From contig NZ_JBBYXL010000006.1 of NCBI RefSeq assembly GCF_039655865.1, forward strand, positions 248,001 through 312,000: 64,000 nucleotides of DNA. Direction: 5' to 3'. The position numbers and the translations under genes are program-made. The notes under the pieces were generated by a model. The model made no database searches. It saw only the letters and a list, made by a program, of their open reading frames with translations, and was not told the origin of the DNA. Positions 44,217 through 54,068 of this stretch are shown in pieces. The stretch is from Prosthecobacter sp. SYSU 5D2. Lineage in GTDB: Bacteria; Verrucomicrobiota; Verrucomicrobiia; Verrucomicrobiales; Verrucomicrobiaceae. Numbering within the stretch: the stretch's first letter is position 1; each line of letters begins with the position of its first letter.

Positions 44217-45032
44217 ATGCCTGAACTCCCCGAAGTTGAAACCACCTTGCGCGGCGTCTCACCTTACCTGGTGGGTCGGTTGGTGCGGGAGGTGGTGGTG
44301 CGGGACCGCAGGCTGCGCTGGCCGGTGCCGGAGACGGTGCATGAACTGGAGGGGCAGCGCATCTCAGAGGGCACCAGGCGGGGAAAGTATTTGCTGTTCA
44401 CATCCGCCAAAGGAACGCTGCTGCTGCATTTGGGCATGTCGGGGAGCCTGCGCGTGACGGACCCGGCCACGCCCTGGCGGAAGCATGACCACCTGGCTCT
44501 GACCACGGACCGGGGCATGCAGATACGCCTTCACGATCCGCGCCGTTTTGGTGCCGCCCTTTTCATCCAGGGGGAAGCCCCTCTGTCACATCCTTTGTTA
44601 GCCGAACTGGGGCCGGAGCCGCTGTCTGATGCCTTCACCGCAGCGGTTTTAAAAGCAGCCTGCCAGGGCCGCAGCGCTCCCATCAAAGCCGTCATCATGG
44701 ACAGCCATGTGGTCGTCGGCGTGGGTAACATTTATGCCTGCGAGGCTCTTTTTATGGCGGGCATTCCCCCGATGAAAGCGGCAGGCAAGGTCAGCGGACC
44801 GCGATTGCAGAAGCTGGTCGCTGCCATCCGGGAAGTCCTGGCTGCCTCCATCGAAATGGGTGGCACCACCTTGCGGGACTTCCTCAATGAAAAGGGTGAG
44901 CCGGGTTACTTCTACCAGACCCTCCGCGTCTATGACCGGGAAGGAGAGCCCTGCCGCACCTGTGGAACACTGGTCAAGCGGGCAGTCATGAGCAACCGCT
45001 CCACCTTCTACTGCCCGAAGTGCCAGAAGTAA
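44217..45032 (+). CDS. mutM: Formamidopyrimidine-DNA glycosylase
   Basis: MutM removes oxidised purines such as 8-oxoguanine from DNA. ATG 44217 gives 271 residues starting MPELPEVETTLRG, with the catalytic N-terminal Pro after Met removal and the following Glu. The central helix-two-turn-helix region is GVGNIYACEALFMAGI, and the C-terminal zinc finger is CRTCGTLVKRAVMSNRSTFYCPKCQK-like (two Cys pairs; residues about 244-270). It is followed by 304 bases without a gene. Confidence 0.96.
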   Translation: MPELPEVETTLRGVSPYLVGRLVREVVVRDRRLRWPVPETVHELEGQRISEGTRRGKYLLFTSAKGTLLLHLGMSGSLRVTDPATPWRKHDHLALTTDRGMQIRLHDPRRFGAALFIQGEAPLSHPLLAELGPEPLSDAFTAAVLKAACQGRSAPIKAVIMDSHVVVGVGNIYACEALFMAGIPPMKAAGKVSGPRLQKLVAAIREVLAASIEMGGTTLRDFLNEKGEPGYFYQTLRVYDREGEPCRTCGTLVKRAVMSNRSTFYCPKCQK

Positions 45033-45336
45033 TTTTGTATCTTTTTCATTGAGCGGCGCACATTTCGACGTTTTAAACTTCTGTGAATCGGGTGACGTTT
45101 TTCGCTGTGAGACTCGGCTAATGACGGGCACTGGCTTTTTCCCTGCCTGGAGGAAGTCATGAAGTGGCAGGCTCATAACATGATTGGTTTTAAGGGACAT
45201 AAAGTCTTAAACACGATGTTGCCCATCCCTTCGCGATGCCGTTTTAGCGAAATGAGGGTGATGAAAAAGCGGGCAGGATGACTTTAGGTTGTCAAAAGAG
45301 GCGGGCACGGCTTGATTCGTAGGCGTTCTTATTTGC
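45033..45336. other. 304-base intergenic region without a gene
   Basis: No ORF, RNA gene or clear terminator is seen. A weak stem TTCGC/GCGAA near 45233-45257 is present. The region must hold the promoter of the following membrane operon, but no strong -35/-10 pair is evident. Confidence 0.5.
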
Positions 45337-46059
45337 ATGGCTGCCCTTCCCCCCGCTGACACCCTTCAACCTGTGGAGCTTGCCGACGGTGTGGAGATCC
45401 ACCTGAAGGTGGCTGGTCCGGCCGTTCGGAGCGTGGCGTGGCTGGTGGATCTGATGATTTTTTTAGCAGTGCTGGTTGTCCTGCTGATCGGGATGGTGAT
45501 GCTGACTTCCGCGTTGGGAGACAAAACGGTGCAAGGCATTTTGCTGCTATGCCTGTTCGTGATGGCGTGGTTCTACAATGTGGTTTTTGAGATGAGCAAG
45601 AAAGCGGCGACACCGGGACAGCGGATGATGAAGCTGAAGGTGGCGAGCGTTTCGGGAGCACCAGTGAGGCTGCCGCAGTCGCTGATCCGGAATCTGCTGC
45701 GGGTCATTGATTTTATGCCGGGTTTTTATCTGTTTGGCCTCACCTGCTGCCTCTTTACCCGGCGTTTTCAGCGGTTGGGGGATCTGGTGGCGGACACGGT
45801 GGTGGTGTATGCGGAGCCGGAGAAAGTGAAAGTGATGACTCACCAGGTAAATGCGGATGCGCTACCCCCGCCGGTGCCGCTTTCACGCACGGAGCAGGCG
45901 GCGCTGCTACAGTTTTTGGAGAGGGCACCGCAGTGGTCTGAGGAACGGCGCACAGAACTGACGGACCTGCTAGAACCGCTGACAGGCAGCACGGGGGTGA
46001 AGGGCTTGAGGCAGGCCTGCGGCATAGGCCTTTGGCTGCAAAAGGGAGGGCAGGAGTAA
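45337..46059 (+). CDS. RDD-family membrane protein
   Basis: This 240-residue protein shows the RDD pattern: the Arg-Asp-rich start is represented by RSVAWLVDLMIFLAVLVVLL, followed by TPGQRMMKLKVASVSGAPV and the final RFQRLGDLVADTVVVY. Three membrane segments fall near residues 38-58, 65-85 and 125-145. The 80-residue C-terminal tail is soluble. It heads an operon with a SpoIIM protein and a DUF4129/DUF4350 protein, a combination known from other bacteria where it often sits with MoxR and DUF58 genes. Confidence 0.88.
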   Translation: MAALPPADTLQPVELADGVEIHLKVAGPAVRSVAWLVDLMIFLAVLVVLLIGMVMLTSALGDKTVQGILLLCLFVMAWFYNVVFEMSKKAATPGQRMMKLKVASVSGAPVRLPQSLIRNLLRVIDFMPGFYLFGLTCCLFTRRFQRLGDLVADTVVVYAEPEKVKVMTHQVNADALPPPVPLSRTEQAALLQFLERAPQWSEERRTELTDLLEPLTGSTGVKGLRQACGIGLWLQKGGQE

Positions 46060-46079
46060 TTCTCTGATCTGAACATCCC

Positions 46080-47054
46080 ATGATGAGCCCGACGCAGTTT
46101 GAAAAAGAGAATGAGGCCCGCTGGCAGCGGCTGGAAGTGCTGCTGAACGAGGTGGATGCCGGCAAGACGAATGCGAATGTGGAGGAACTGCCGCAACTGT
46201 TCCGCCAGGTGTGCCATGACCTGAGTGTGGCACAGCACCGCATGTATGGTTCGCGCCTGGTGGGAAGGCTGAACACGCTGGCCATTGACGGCTACCGGGC
46301 GATTGAGCGCCGCATCAGCGGCGGGTGGGAGAAGCTGGTGATGATGGTTTTCAAAGACTTTCCCCGGGCAGTGCGGAATGAGCGTGGGCTGTTCTGGTTT
46401 TGCATGGCGATGTTCTGGCTGCCATTTTTGTTCCTGGCGGCATGGTCGCCGTTTGACCCGGAATGGGCGATGTCCATTCTGGGACCTCAGGGCATGATCC
46501 AGATGGAAATGATGTATGGAAAGAACACTTCACCGCTGGATTACATGCGTGAGGAGTTCGGATCGAATTTTGCGATGTTCGGCTTTTACATATACAACAA
46601 TGTGAGCATTGACCTCCGGGCTTTTGCGGGTGGTCTGCTGGGCGGGGTGGGGTCCATTTTGATCATGGTGTTTAACGGCGCGCACCTGGGGGCGGCGGTG
46701 GGGTATGTACATCATGCATGCAACCCAGAGACGTTTTACTCCTTTGTGGCGGGTCATTCGGCACCGGAACTCATGGGGGTGGTGATCTCCGGGATGGCGG
46801 GGATGCGGCTGGGGCTTTCCCTGGTGAAACCGGGGCAGTATGACCGGCGGACAGCGCTGGTACTGGGAGGAAGGAAGGCGCTGGTGCTAATCACGGGTGC
46901 GGCGCTGATGACGGCCTTTGCAGCAGTGATCGAGGGCTTTTGGTCGGCGAATCCGTTTCCCCCGATGGTACGGTATGGGGTGGGCGTGATCATGTGGACT
47001 TTGACCCTGGGCTATCTGTTTTTATGCGGGAGGGAGAAAAGCCATGAGGCTTGA
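46080..47054 (+). CDS. SpoIIM-like (stage II sporulation protein M) membrane protein
   Basis: This 324-residue protein has a soluble N-terminal helical part (about 1-95) and five to six membrane segments. The central region (FAMFGFYIYNNVSIDLRAFAGGLLGG and later GHSAPELMGVVISGMAGMRLG) is the signature of the SpoIIM superfamily. In non-sporulating bacteria it is an integral-membrane partner of DUF58/MoxR systems and not sporulation-specific. It lies 20 bases after the RDD gene and overlaps the next gene by 11 bases. Confidence 0.88.
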   Translation: MMSPTQFEKENEARWQRLEVLLNEVDAGKTNANVEELPQLFRQVCHDLSVAQHRMYGSRLVGRLNTLAIDGYRAIERRISGGWEKLVMMVFKDFPRAVRNERGLFWFCMAMFWLPFLFLAAWSPFDPEWAMSILGPQGMIQMEMMYGKNTSPLDYMREEFGSNFAMFGFYIYNNVSIDLRAFAGGLLGGVGSILIMVFNGAHLGAAVGYVHHACNPETFYSFVAGHSAPELMGVVISGMAGMRLGLSLVKPGQYDRRTALVLGGRKALVLITGAALMTAFAAVIEGFWSANPFPPMVRYGVGVIMWTLTLGYLFLCGREKSHEA

Positions 47055-49779
47055 GGATCTGACCATTGTGCTGCGTCCCCGCATGGGCTGGGAAGCGGCG
47101 GACCTGGGCTGCACGCTGGTGCGGCGGGACTATGGGCGCATTCTTCTGCTCTGGCTGATCACGGCGGTGCCGGTGTGGCTGATGCTGGCAGGGCTGCTGC
47201 GGGATCACCCGGTCTGGTTTGGCCTGGCGGCATGGTGGCTGAAACCGCTGTATGACCGGCTGCCGCTGTTTCACCTGAGCCGGGCGGCCTTTGGGGCCAG
47301 GCCGACACTGAAGGAGACGCTAAGGGAATGGCCCCGGTTATGGTCGCGCTTTTTGTTATCCGCGCTGCTCCTGAGGAGGCTGTCATTTATCCGCAGCTTT
47401 GCACTGCCGGTGTGGATGCTGGAGGGGCAGCGGGGGCGATCCGTGGGAAAAAGACTGGCGGCGCTGGCGGCAGACGGGGGCGGCAGCGGAGCGATTGTAA
47501 CGTGGGTTTTTCTAAAACTGGAGATCGCTGCGTGGCTGGGCCTGATGGCGCTGGCGAGCAGCTTTGGGCCCACAGGGGATGAAATGGAGTGGGGAGAGAT
47601 TATAGCAAATCCGGAAGGGTTTATGGAGTCATCCGATGCGCAGACCTGGCGCAGTAACATTGTCTATCTGGTAGCCATGACGATGATGGAGCCCTTCTAT
47701 GTGGGAGCCGGCTTTGGGCTGTATCTGAACTCAAGGACGAAGATCGAAGGCTGGGATGTGGAGCTGTCTTTCCGGAGGCTGGCGGCAAGGCTGCGGCCGG
47801 TGGTGACAGCGGTTGTAATGTTATTGACGGGGCTGCTGACAGCCGGAGGAATGGCGATGGCGCAGGAGCCGCCGGATGAGAAAGAAGTGAAGACGGTGCT
47901 GGAGGAGATCCTGGCCCAGGAAGAATTTAAGGAGCACACCCGGACGCAAAAAATGTGGGTCCCTGACGACCTGGAGTTGAAAGACGTCAACATGGATGAG
48001 GATGCCTTTCACTGGTTGGGGATGATTTTTTACGGAGTGATGATAGCACTGGTGGCGTGGCTCGTTGCCCTGGCAGTGCGCTGGCTGATTCTGAACAAGC
48101 ATCTGTTTGGCCTGGGGCTGCCGGGGAAAAAGAATCAGACGGAGGAATCAGGGCCACGGGTCGTGATGGGGCTGGATATTGCCAAAGAAAACCTGCCAGA
48201 TGACCTCATCGCCGCTGCACGTACGGCCTGGGCGGCGGGGCAGGTGCGGGAGGCTTTGAGCCTGCTTTACCGGGGGGCGCTTTCCCGGCTGGTGGAGCAG
48301 CGGCGGCTGCGGATCCGTGACAGTGACACGGAGGACGACTGTCTGATGAAAGTGGCAGAGATGGGAGATGTGCCGGTGACGGATTTCTTCCGCAGGCTGA
48401 CGATGATCTGGGTCCGGGCGGCGTATGCGGGTGAAGAGGCGCAGGAAAGTGAGTTTGACCGGCTCTGCCTGCAATGGCCGTTCCAGCAACACCCGGCTTC
48501 CCAAGGTCGCAAACTGGCAGGAATGCGAGGTGCCGGATTGTTTTTGCTGGTGCTGATACCGGCGCTTGCCGGTTGCAAAGGTCACTGGGAGGACGTGACC
48601 CTTCCCCTGGGTTACAAGGGCAAGGCGCGGACGGATCCTTTTCTGGCAGCGCAAAGGCTGCTGGAGGAATACGGCCATGAAGCCATGCGCAAGCCGGCTT
48701 TTAACAGTCTGCCTGAAAGCGACAACGGGGTGGTTATTTTATCCGGCGAAGCCGGCATCCCGGAAGCAAGGGCTAGGCAGCTCCTGGAGTGGGTGGAGGA
48801 CGGTGGCCATCTGGTGTATGCGCTGGCAGGCTGCGCACCGTATAACGACTGGGGCCTGTTCGGCGGGATGAGTACTTTTGGTTATACCGGCAATGAGGAA
48901 CGGCCTGATCCTGTGCTGGAAAAACTCGGCATCCAGGTGGAAGGCGGAGCCGGGCTGGATGCTTTTAAAAAGGCGGTCAAAGACCAGATGAGCGGCAAGG
49001 GCACAAACAAGGAAGCTGACGAAGATGTGAAGGAAAATGAAGAGTCCAAGAAGATCAAAACGCCGGAGGATGTGCTCACGATCATCAGCGAGGTGGCGCT
49101 GGATGAGGACACGTACCAGGTGGAGTTTCCGGCTGTGCATACGCTGTCCATTGACCGGCTGCTGACCGCTGGTGAATCTCATACGGGCACTCTGGAAAAG
49201 GCCACGCTGCTGGACCTCTGGCATGGCCTGGGCCGGGTGACGGTGATCAGCCACGCAAGGCCCTTGAGAAACCGGTATCTGGATGAAAACGACCATGCGC
49301 GCTGGCTGCTGGCCCTGCTGGAAGGAGACAGCCGGGAGGTCCATTTCATCGTCAGTTTGCAAAGCAGCTTCTTGAGCCTGCTATGGACACGCGCATGGAT
49401 GCCTCTGATGGGCCTGGCCCTGGTGACGGTGGTCTGGCTGTGGCTGAACATGCCCCGGTTTGGCCCGATGAGGCAGGTGGAGCTGCATGATACCAAACAC
49501 TTCACCGAGCACATCAGTGCGCTGGGACAGTTTTTCTACCGGCTGAAGCGGGGGGATGTACTGCTGAATGCGGCGGCGGATGCGGTAAGGGCGCGAGCCA
49601 TCCGGAAACATCCGTATCTGGCGCAGATGAATGATGAAGCGCTGGTGCAGCTTTTGGCGGAGGCATCCACCATGCCGGCGGCGCGCATCCAGGCGGCTTT
49701 TGTTCCTGAGGCCAAGGTGCCAGCGCATGAGATGCTGCGCCGCCTGCAGGATCTGCAGAAGCTGAAGGCGGCGCTATGA
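47044..49779 (+). CDS. DUF4129 / DUF4350 fusion membrane protein
   Basis: This 911-residue protein has several membrane helices in the N-terminal 350 residues, a DUF4129-like cytoplasmic domain near residues 379-480 (AARTAWAAGQVREALSLLYRGALSRLVE), and a DUF4350-like domain from about 521 (DPFLAAQRLLEEYGHEA, GVVILSGEAG, LLEWVEDGGHLVYA). A membrane helix follows near 779-803. Between the domains, residues 494-511 read as a full lipoprotein signal ending LAGC, with an in-frame ATG at 48523. The two halves are normally separate genes, so this is a fusion, or the second half is also made from the internal start. It overlaps the SpoIIM gene by 11 bases. Confidence 0.82.
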   Translation: MRLEDLTIVLRPRMGWEAADLGCTLVRRDYGRILLLWLITAVPVWLMLAGLLRDHPVWFGLAAWWLKPLYDRLPLFHLSRAAFGARPTLKETLREWPRLWSRFLLSALLLRRLSFIRSFALPVWMLEGQRGRSVGKRLAALAADGGGSGAIVTWVFLKLEIAAWLGLMALASSFGPTGDEMEWGEIIANPEGFMESSDAQTWRSNIVYLVAMTMMEPFYVGAGFGLYLNSRTKIEGWDVELSFRRLAARLRPVVTAVVMLLTGLLTAGGMAMAQEPPDEKEVKTVLEEILAQEEFKEHTRTQKMWVPDDLELKDVNMDEDAFHWLGMIFYGVMIALVAWLVALAVRWLILNKHLFGLGLPGKKNQTEESGPRVVMGLDIAKENLPDDLIAAARTAWAAGQVREALSLLYRGALSRLVEQRRLRIRDSDTEDDCLMKVAEMGDVPVTDFFRRLTMIWVRAAYAGEEAQESEFDRLCLQWPFQQHPASQGRKLAGMRGAGLFLLVLIPALAGCKGHWEDVTLPLGYKGKARTDPFLAAQRLLEEYGHEAMRKPAFNSLPESDNGVVILSGEAGIPEARARQLLEWVEDGGHLVYALAGCAPYNDWGLFGGMSTFGYTGNEERPDPVLEKLGIQVEGGAGLDAFKKAVKDQMSGKGTNKEADEDVKENEESKKIKTPEDVLTIISEVALDEDTYQVEFPAVHTLSIDRLLTAGESHTGTLEKATLLDLWHGLGRVTVISHARPLRNRYLDENDHARWLLALLEGDSREVHFIVSLQSSFLSLLWTRAWMPLMGLALVTVVWLWLNMPRFGPMRQVELHDTKHFTEHISALGQFFYRLKRGDVLLNAAADAVRARAIRKHPYLAQMNDEALVQLLAEASTMPAARIQAAFVPEAKVPAHEMLRRLQDLQKLKAAL

Positions 49780-49793
49780 TCCTGCGGACGGAC

Positions 49794-50975
49794 TTACAGC
49801 CGGATTTCCATGGACTGGGCGGCGCGGTGGGCTTTGGCGCGGGCTTCTTCCACCGTTTCAGCCCGGGCGAGGGTGACGGCCATGCGGCGCTGGCCGCTGA
49901 CGGTGGGTTTGCCAAAGAGGCGAAGCTGGGTGTCCGGCTCGGCAAGGACTTGGTCCAGAGACCCGAACTGAACCTGGGAGGAATCTCCCTCCACCAGTAC
50001 GGCGCAACTGGCACTGGGGCCGTGCTGGCGGATGTTGGGGATAGGCAGGCCGAGGATGGCACGGACGTGCAGGGCGAACTCGGAGAGGTCCTGGGAAATG
50101 AGGGTGACAAGGCCGGTATCGTGCGGCCGGGGGGAGACTTCGCTGAAGATGACCTCATCACCTTTGATGAAGAGCTCGACACCGAAGAGTCCCCTGCCCC
50201 CGAGAGCTTCCGTGATGGCTCCGGCCATGTGCTCGGCGGCGGCGAGAGCTTTTTCGCTCATGGCGTGAGGCTGCCAGGATTCGCGGTAGTCGCCTTTAAT
50301 CTGCGTATGGCCTACAGGGGCGCAGAAGGCGGTGCCACTAGCATGGCGGACGGTGAGCATGGTGATCTCATAGTCAAAGTCCACAAAGCCTTCCACGATG
50401 ACCTTCCCCTTCCCGGCGCGGCCGCCTTCCTGGGCATACTGCCAGGAGTGGGAGATGTCGGATTCGATTTTCACGACGCTCTGACCTTTGCCGGAGGAGG
50501 ACATGATGGGCTTGACCACGCAGGGCATGCCGATCTGGGCGATGGCGGCGCGAAATTCCTCCTCAGTCCCGGCAAAGATATAGGGGGAGCATTTGAGGCC
50601 AAGCTCCTCGGCAGCGAGGCGGCGGATGCCTTCGCGGTTCATGGTCAGCTTGGCCGCGCGGGCGGTGGGGACAACGGTGAAGCCTTCGTTTTCAAGTTCG
50701 ACGAGGGTATCTGTGGCGATAGCCTCGATCTCCGGGACGATGAAATTCGGCTGCTCGACCTCCACCAAGCGGCGGAGAGCTTCGCCATCCAGCATGGAGA
50801 TGACGTGGCTGCGGTGGGCCACCTGCATGGCGGGGGCATTGGCGTAGCGGTCCACGGCGATGACTTCGCAGCCGAGGCGCTGGAGCTCGATGACGACTTC
50901 TTTGCCCAGCTCGCCTGAGCCGAGGAGCATGACTTTGGTAGCGGTGGAGGAAAGAGGGGTGCCGATGCGGGACAT
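49794..50975 (-). CDS. purT: Formate-dependent phosphoribosylglycinamide formyltransferase
   Basis: PurT makes formyl-GAR from GAR, formate and ATP, the folate-free version of purine step three. ATG 50975 gives 393 residues, the family length. The N-terminus [22 protein letters not shown] and [18 protein letters not shown] are typical. The ATP-grasp core includes [16 protein letters not shown] near residue 150 and the metal-binding [27 protein letters not shown] near 268. It is on the opposite strand to the membrane operon and convergent with it, with only 14 bases between stops. Confidence 0.96.
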   Translation of the reverse strand: MSRIGTPLSSTATKVMLLGSGELGKEVVIELQRLGCEVIAVDRYANAPAMQVAHRSHVISMLDGEALRRLVEVEQPNFIVPEIEAIATDTLVELENEGFTVVPTARAAKLTMNREGIRRLAAEELGLKCSPYIFAGTEEEFRAAIAQIGMPCVVKPIMSSSGKGQSVVKIESDISHSWQYAQEGGRAGKGKVIVEGFVDFDYEITMLTVRHASGTAFCAPVGHTQIKGDYRESWQPHAMSEKALAAAEHMAGAITEALGGRGLFGVELFIKGDEVIFSEVSPRPHDTGLVTLISQDLSEFALHVRAILGLPIPNIRQHGPSASCAVLVEGDSSQVQFGSLDQVLAEPDTQLRLFGKPTVSGQRRMAVTLARAETVEEARAKAHRAAQSMEIRL

Positions 50976-51006
50976 GCCTCTATCTTTGGCCGGACATTGC
51001 GCCACG

Positions 51007-52326
51007 TCAATTCAGGGACACGGCTCCGATGGAAGGAACCACGACTTCATCACCCTCTTTCAGCTTGCTGTCGGGGCTGAGTTTGTTGAGCTCGCGAATT
51101 TTATCCGGGGTGGTGTTGAAGAGATTGGACACAGTGTTGATGTCATCACCACGCTCCAGACGGTAGGCGACAATGCCGCGACGGTTGCTGCTGACGGGGG
51201 CAGCGGGTTTGGAAACGGGTGCGGGTTCGGGAGCCGGGGCAAAGGAAGGTGCCGGGGCTGGCTCAGGCGTTGAAGTGACATAGGACTCCAGAGCTGCACC
51301 AGGCAGGGGCTGGGTATCGGTATCAGAGTCAAAGGACGGATAGGCAGGAGCGGGACTGCGGGGGGGCGAGCCGCCAGGGATGATCAGACGCTGCCCAGGC
51401 TCGATGAGATTGGCGTTTTTGAGCTTGTTCGCCGAAGCGAGGGTGGCGGTGGGAATGCCGTAGCCCTTGGCGATGGCACCCAGGCTTTCGCCTTTTTTGA
51501 CAATGTGGGCAAGGGAAGAAGCCGTGGCCGGGTTACTGGCAGGAGGGGGCGACCAGGAGGGAGATGAGGTGGATTTTTTTCCAGGGATGACCAGACGCTC
51601 ACCGACCAGGAGCCTGTCTGGATAAGCCGAGGGATTCGCACGGGCGAGTGCATCCTGGGAGATGCCATTGGCGTGGGCGATTTCAGAAAAAGTATCCCCT
51701 GGGCGGACGATGTGGACACCTGCCGGGCTTGAGCCGGAAGCCGGGGGGGCAGAGACCGGGCCATGGCCGGGGATGACCAGAGTCTGGCCGATGGTGATGG
51801 TCTCTCCCGAAATACGGTTGGCGGCTTTGAGCGCGTTGATGCTGGTGCTGTGCCTGTCGGCGATGCGCCAGAGGGTGTCGCCGGGACGGACCGTGTAGAG
51901 CTTTCCTTCCGCCGGGGCGGAACTGTGATGACTGCTGCCTGTGCCGGTCCCGCGCTCCAGGCTGGAAAGACGCCGATCCTGCTGGGCGTCATTCTTTTCC
52001 AGCCGGGCTACCTTGGTCTCCAAAGTGACCGGCTTGGAGTAGGATTTCGGGGCCGTGCTGGCTTTTGGAGTCGGGGGCTTGTAGCCCGTAGGCGGGGTGC
52101 CATAACCGGCTTGATATCCCTTCGGAGCCTGAGGAGCAGTGGAAACGTAACGCTGCTGCTGAGAAGGCGGCTGCGGGCTGTAAGCGGAACCAGCCTGCCT
52201 GTATGCCGGTGCCTGCACGGCTCCGGGTGCATAATTTTGCCCCTGGGCAATGCCGCTGTATAAGCAGAGGGCCGTGATGACCAGACGGGGATACATCGTG
52301 AAAAAGTCGGCAGGCTGCGCTTTCAT
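51007..52326 (-). CDS. Secreted protein with four LysM domains
   Basis: This 439-residue protein (start ATG 52326, or 52296 with a tighter signal peptide [19 protein letters not shown]) has four LysM peptidoglycan-binding domains separated by Pro/Ser/Ala-rich linkers. Each shows the opening [19 protein letters not shown] type and ends in VIPG or VVPS: about residues 144-188, 204-249, 272-317 and 389-433. No catalytic domain is present. It probably binds peptidoglycan and acts as a scaffold. Its start is 63 bases from that of the divergent amidase gene, so the two share a control region. Confidence 0.88.
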   Translation of the reverse strand: MKAQPADFFTMYPRLVITALCLYSGIAQGQNYAPGAVQAPAYRQAGSAYSPQPPSQQQRYVSTAPQAPKGYQAGYGTPPTGYKPPTPKASTAPKSYSKPVTLETKVARLEKNDAQQDRRLSSLERGTGTGSSHHSSAPAEGKLYTVRPGDTLWRIADRHSTSINALKAANRISGETITIGQTLVIPGHGPVSAPPASGSSPAGVHIVRPGDTFSEIAHANGISQDALARANPSAYPDRLLVGERLVIPGKKSTSSPSWSPPPASNPATASSLAHIVKKGESLGAIAKGYGIPTATLASANKLKNANLIEPGQRLIIPGGSPPRSPAPAYPSFDSDTDTQPLPGAALESYVTSTPEPAPAPSFAPAPEPAPVSKPAAPVSSNRRGIVAYRLERGDDINTVSNLFNTTPDKIRELNKLSPDSKLKEGDEVVVPSIGAVSLN

Positions 52327-52389
52327 GATTGTATTTTAGTGATTATAATAGTTAAGGCCAAGTAATATTTTAAAAAAACTGAACAATTT

Positions 52390-53241
52390 TTGAAAAAATC
52401 TGTCTCCAGCTCTGTCCGCCCTTGGGCGAAAATTGGCTTCGTGGCTCGCAGCATGGGTTCGTACGGCGCCTTGATGGCAGGGCTTGTTTCATTGGCCTGG
52501 CATTCAGTTGAACTTGAGGCTGTGCCCAGTGTGAGGCTGGAAGCCTGGGATGCCAGTGCTGTGCCGCTGGTAGTGCTGGATGCGGGGCATGGCGGTCATG
52601 ATGGTGGAGCCGTGGCGGGGGGAACGCTTGAAAAAAAACTGGCGCTGGAACTGACCCTGCAGCTTCGGGAAAAACTCCTGCTCAAAGGACTGCGGGTAAA
52701 ATTGACACGTAGCGAAGATGTTTTTTTGCCGTTGGAAGAGAGAGCGGCAGTCGCAAACGAATCAGAGGCCACAATTTTTGTAAGTCTGCATCTGAATACC
52801 AGCTCTTCCAGTGAAGTAAACGGCATCGAGACTTATTTCACGGAGCGGAAGTCCCTGGCCGCACAGCGTGCTCTACAGGCAAGGTGGGCGCTGGATTCGG
52901 CTGCAGTGAAGGATGAGCGCGGCCGCTGGCTGGCGGAAAACCTGCAAAACCAAGCCTGCTTGAGCACCCGGGCGGCCAGCCGGGGGATCAAGGAGCGCAA
53001 CTACGCAGTGGTGAGCCAGACCCTGATGCCTGCTGTCTTGATCGAATGCGGTTTCCTGACGAATGCGGCAGAAGCGGAGCGGCTTAAAACGGAAGAGTAT
53101 CAAAACAAACTGACTGAAGGCATCTCGAAGGGAATCATGCTCTTTCTCAAAGCACATCCCCGCGACTCACGAAGAGGCATCCACCTGCTTGCCGGACCTG
53201 CCACAGCTCCGGCAGAGGAAAGAGAACAAGCAGCCCGATGA
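52390..53241 (+). CDS. N-acetylmuramoyl-L-alanine amidase (AmiC type)
   Basis: The protein has an Amidase_3 fold: the metal-binding motif VVLDAGHGGHDGGAV near residue 62, the helix with the metal-ligand Glu in the GTLEKKLALELTLQL region, the second metal His in SLHLNTSSSSEVNGIETYF near residue 137, and the catalytic Glu in LIECGFLTNAAEAERL near residue 218. It cleaves the amide bond between MurNAc and the stem peptide. The TTG at 52390 gives 283 residues with a basic N-terminus and hydrophobic leader; ATG 52453 is an alternative. It is divergent from the LysM gene. Confidence 0.88.
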   Translation: MKKSVSSSVRPWAKIGFVARSMGSYGALMAGLVSLAWHSVELEAVPSVRLEAWDASAVPLVVLDAGHGGHDGGAVAGGTLEKKLALELTLQLREKLLLKGLRVKLTRSEDVFLPLEERAAVANESEATIFVSLHLNTSSSSEVNGIETYFTERKSLAAQRALQARWALDSAAVKDERGRWLAENLQNQACLSTRAASRGIKERNYAVVSQTLMPAVLIECGFLTNAAEAERLKTEEYQNKLTEGISKGIMLFLKAHPRDSRRGIHLLAGPATAPAEEREQAAR

Positions 53242-53318
53242 CAGCAGAAGCCAAGACTGCTTGGCAATGCTTCTGCTAGCTGCTAAAAACAGTCCGCTTC
53301 GCTTCATCTGTCTCCATT

Positions 53319-54068
53319 ATGCCGATTCCATCCATGCGACCTCTGATGTGGACTGTGATCCTCATCGCAGGTGCTGCACTGGCGATGTACGGTACTTTTG
53401 CCAGAGTGCATTATCAATGGAACTGGCAGGGAATGTGGGAATATCGCGAGCAAATTCTTTATGGCTGGCTGACAACCATGTCCATTTCGCTGGGAGCAAT
53501 GGTATTGAGCATATTAGTAGGCTTTATATTGATGGCTGGTAGGCGGTCCGCAATCACGCCTGCACGTCTTTTGTGCAGCGGTTTTGTGGAACTGCTGCGA
53601 GGATCCCCTCTTTTAGTGCAATTGTTAATAGGGTATTACATCATCGCAACAGCTCTTCATATCCGTGATCCACTGTTTGTGGGGATGATCCTGCTGGGGC
53701 TGTTTGAAGGGGCTTATCTGGCAGAAATATTCCGTGGCGCGGTGGAGAGCATCGGGGCATCACAGAGGGAGGCTGCCAGGGCTGTCGGATTCGACAAAGT
53801 ACAAATGTACCGGTATGTCATCATCCCCCAGGCCATCCGCAGGGCGCTGCCTGGCACAACAGGACAGCTGGTCTCCCTCATCAAGGACTCTTCTTTGCTA
53901 TCGGTGATCGGCATTGAAGAACTTGTGCAGAAGGTCAAGATTCTGAACAGCAGCAGCTACACCGCATTGGAAGGTTACCTGCCTCTGGCAGCGGCTTATC
54001 TTGTCGTGACACTGCCGCTGTCCTGGTATGCCGGACGGCTGGAAAGGAGGTTCGCGTATGAAACTTGA
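53319..54068 (+). CDS. Polar amino-acid ABC transporter permease
   Basis: This 249-residue permease belongs to the His/Glu/Gln/Arg/opine (HEQRo) family. It has about five membrane helices and the classic loop EAARAVGFDKVQMYRYVIIPQAIRRALP near residue 150 that contacts the ATPase. The block VELLRGSPLLVQLLIGYY is also typical. The ATP-binding gene overlaps its end by 11 bases. No substrate-binding protein is encoded in the window, so the binding protein is elsewhere or missing. A role in feeding the amino-acid/carrier-protein cassette downstream is possible but speculative. Confidence 0.92.
   Translation: MPIPSMRPLMWTVILIAGAALAMYGTFARVHYQWNWQGMWEYREQILYGWLTTMSISLGAMVLSILVGFILMAGRRSAITPARLLCSGFVELLRGSPLLVQLLIGYYIIATALHIRDPLFVGMILLGLFEGAYLAEIFRGAVESIGASQREAARAVGFDKVQMYRYVIIPQAIRRALPGTTGQLVSLIKDSSLLSVIGIEELVQKVKILNSSSYTALEGYLPLAAAYLVVTLPLSWYAGRLERRFAYET

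Noticed and set aside
49776-50918. 380-codon plus-strand open frame
   Set aside because: Antisense of purT and Gly/Asp/Phe-rich; purT motifs are unmistakable.
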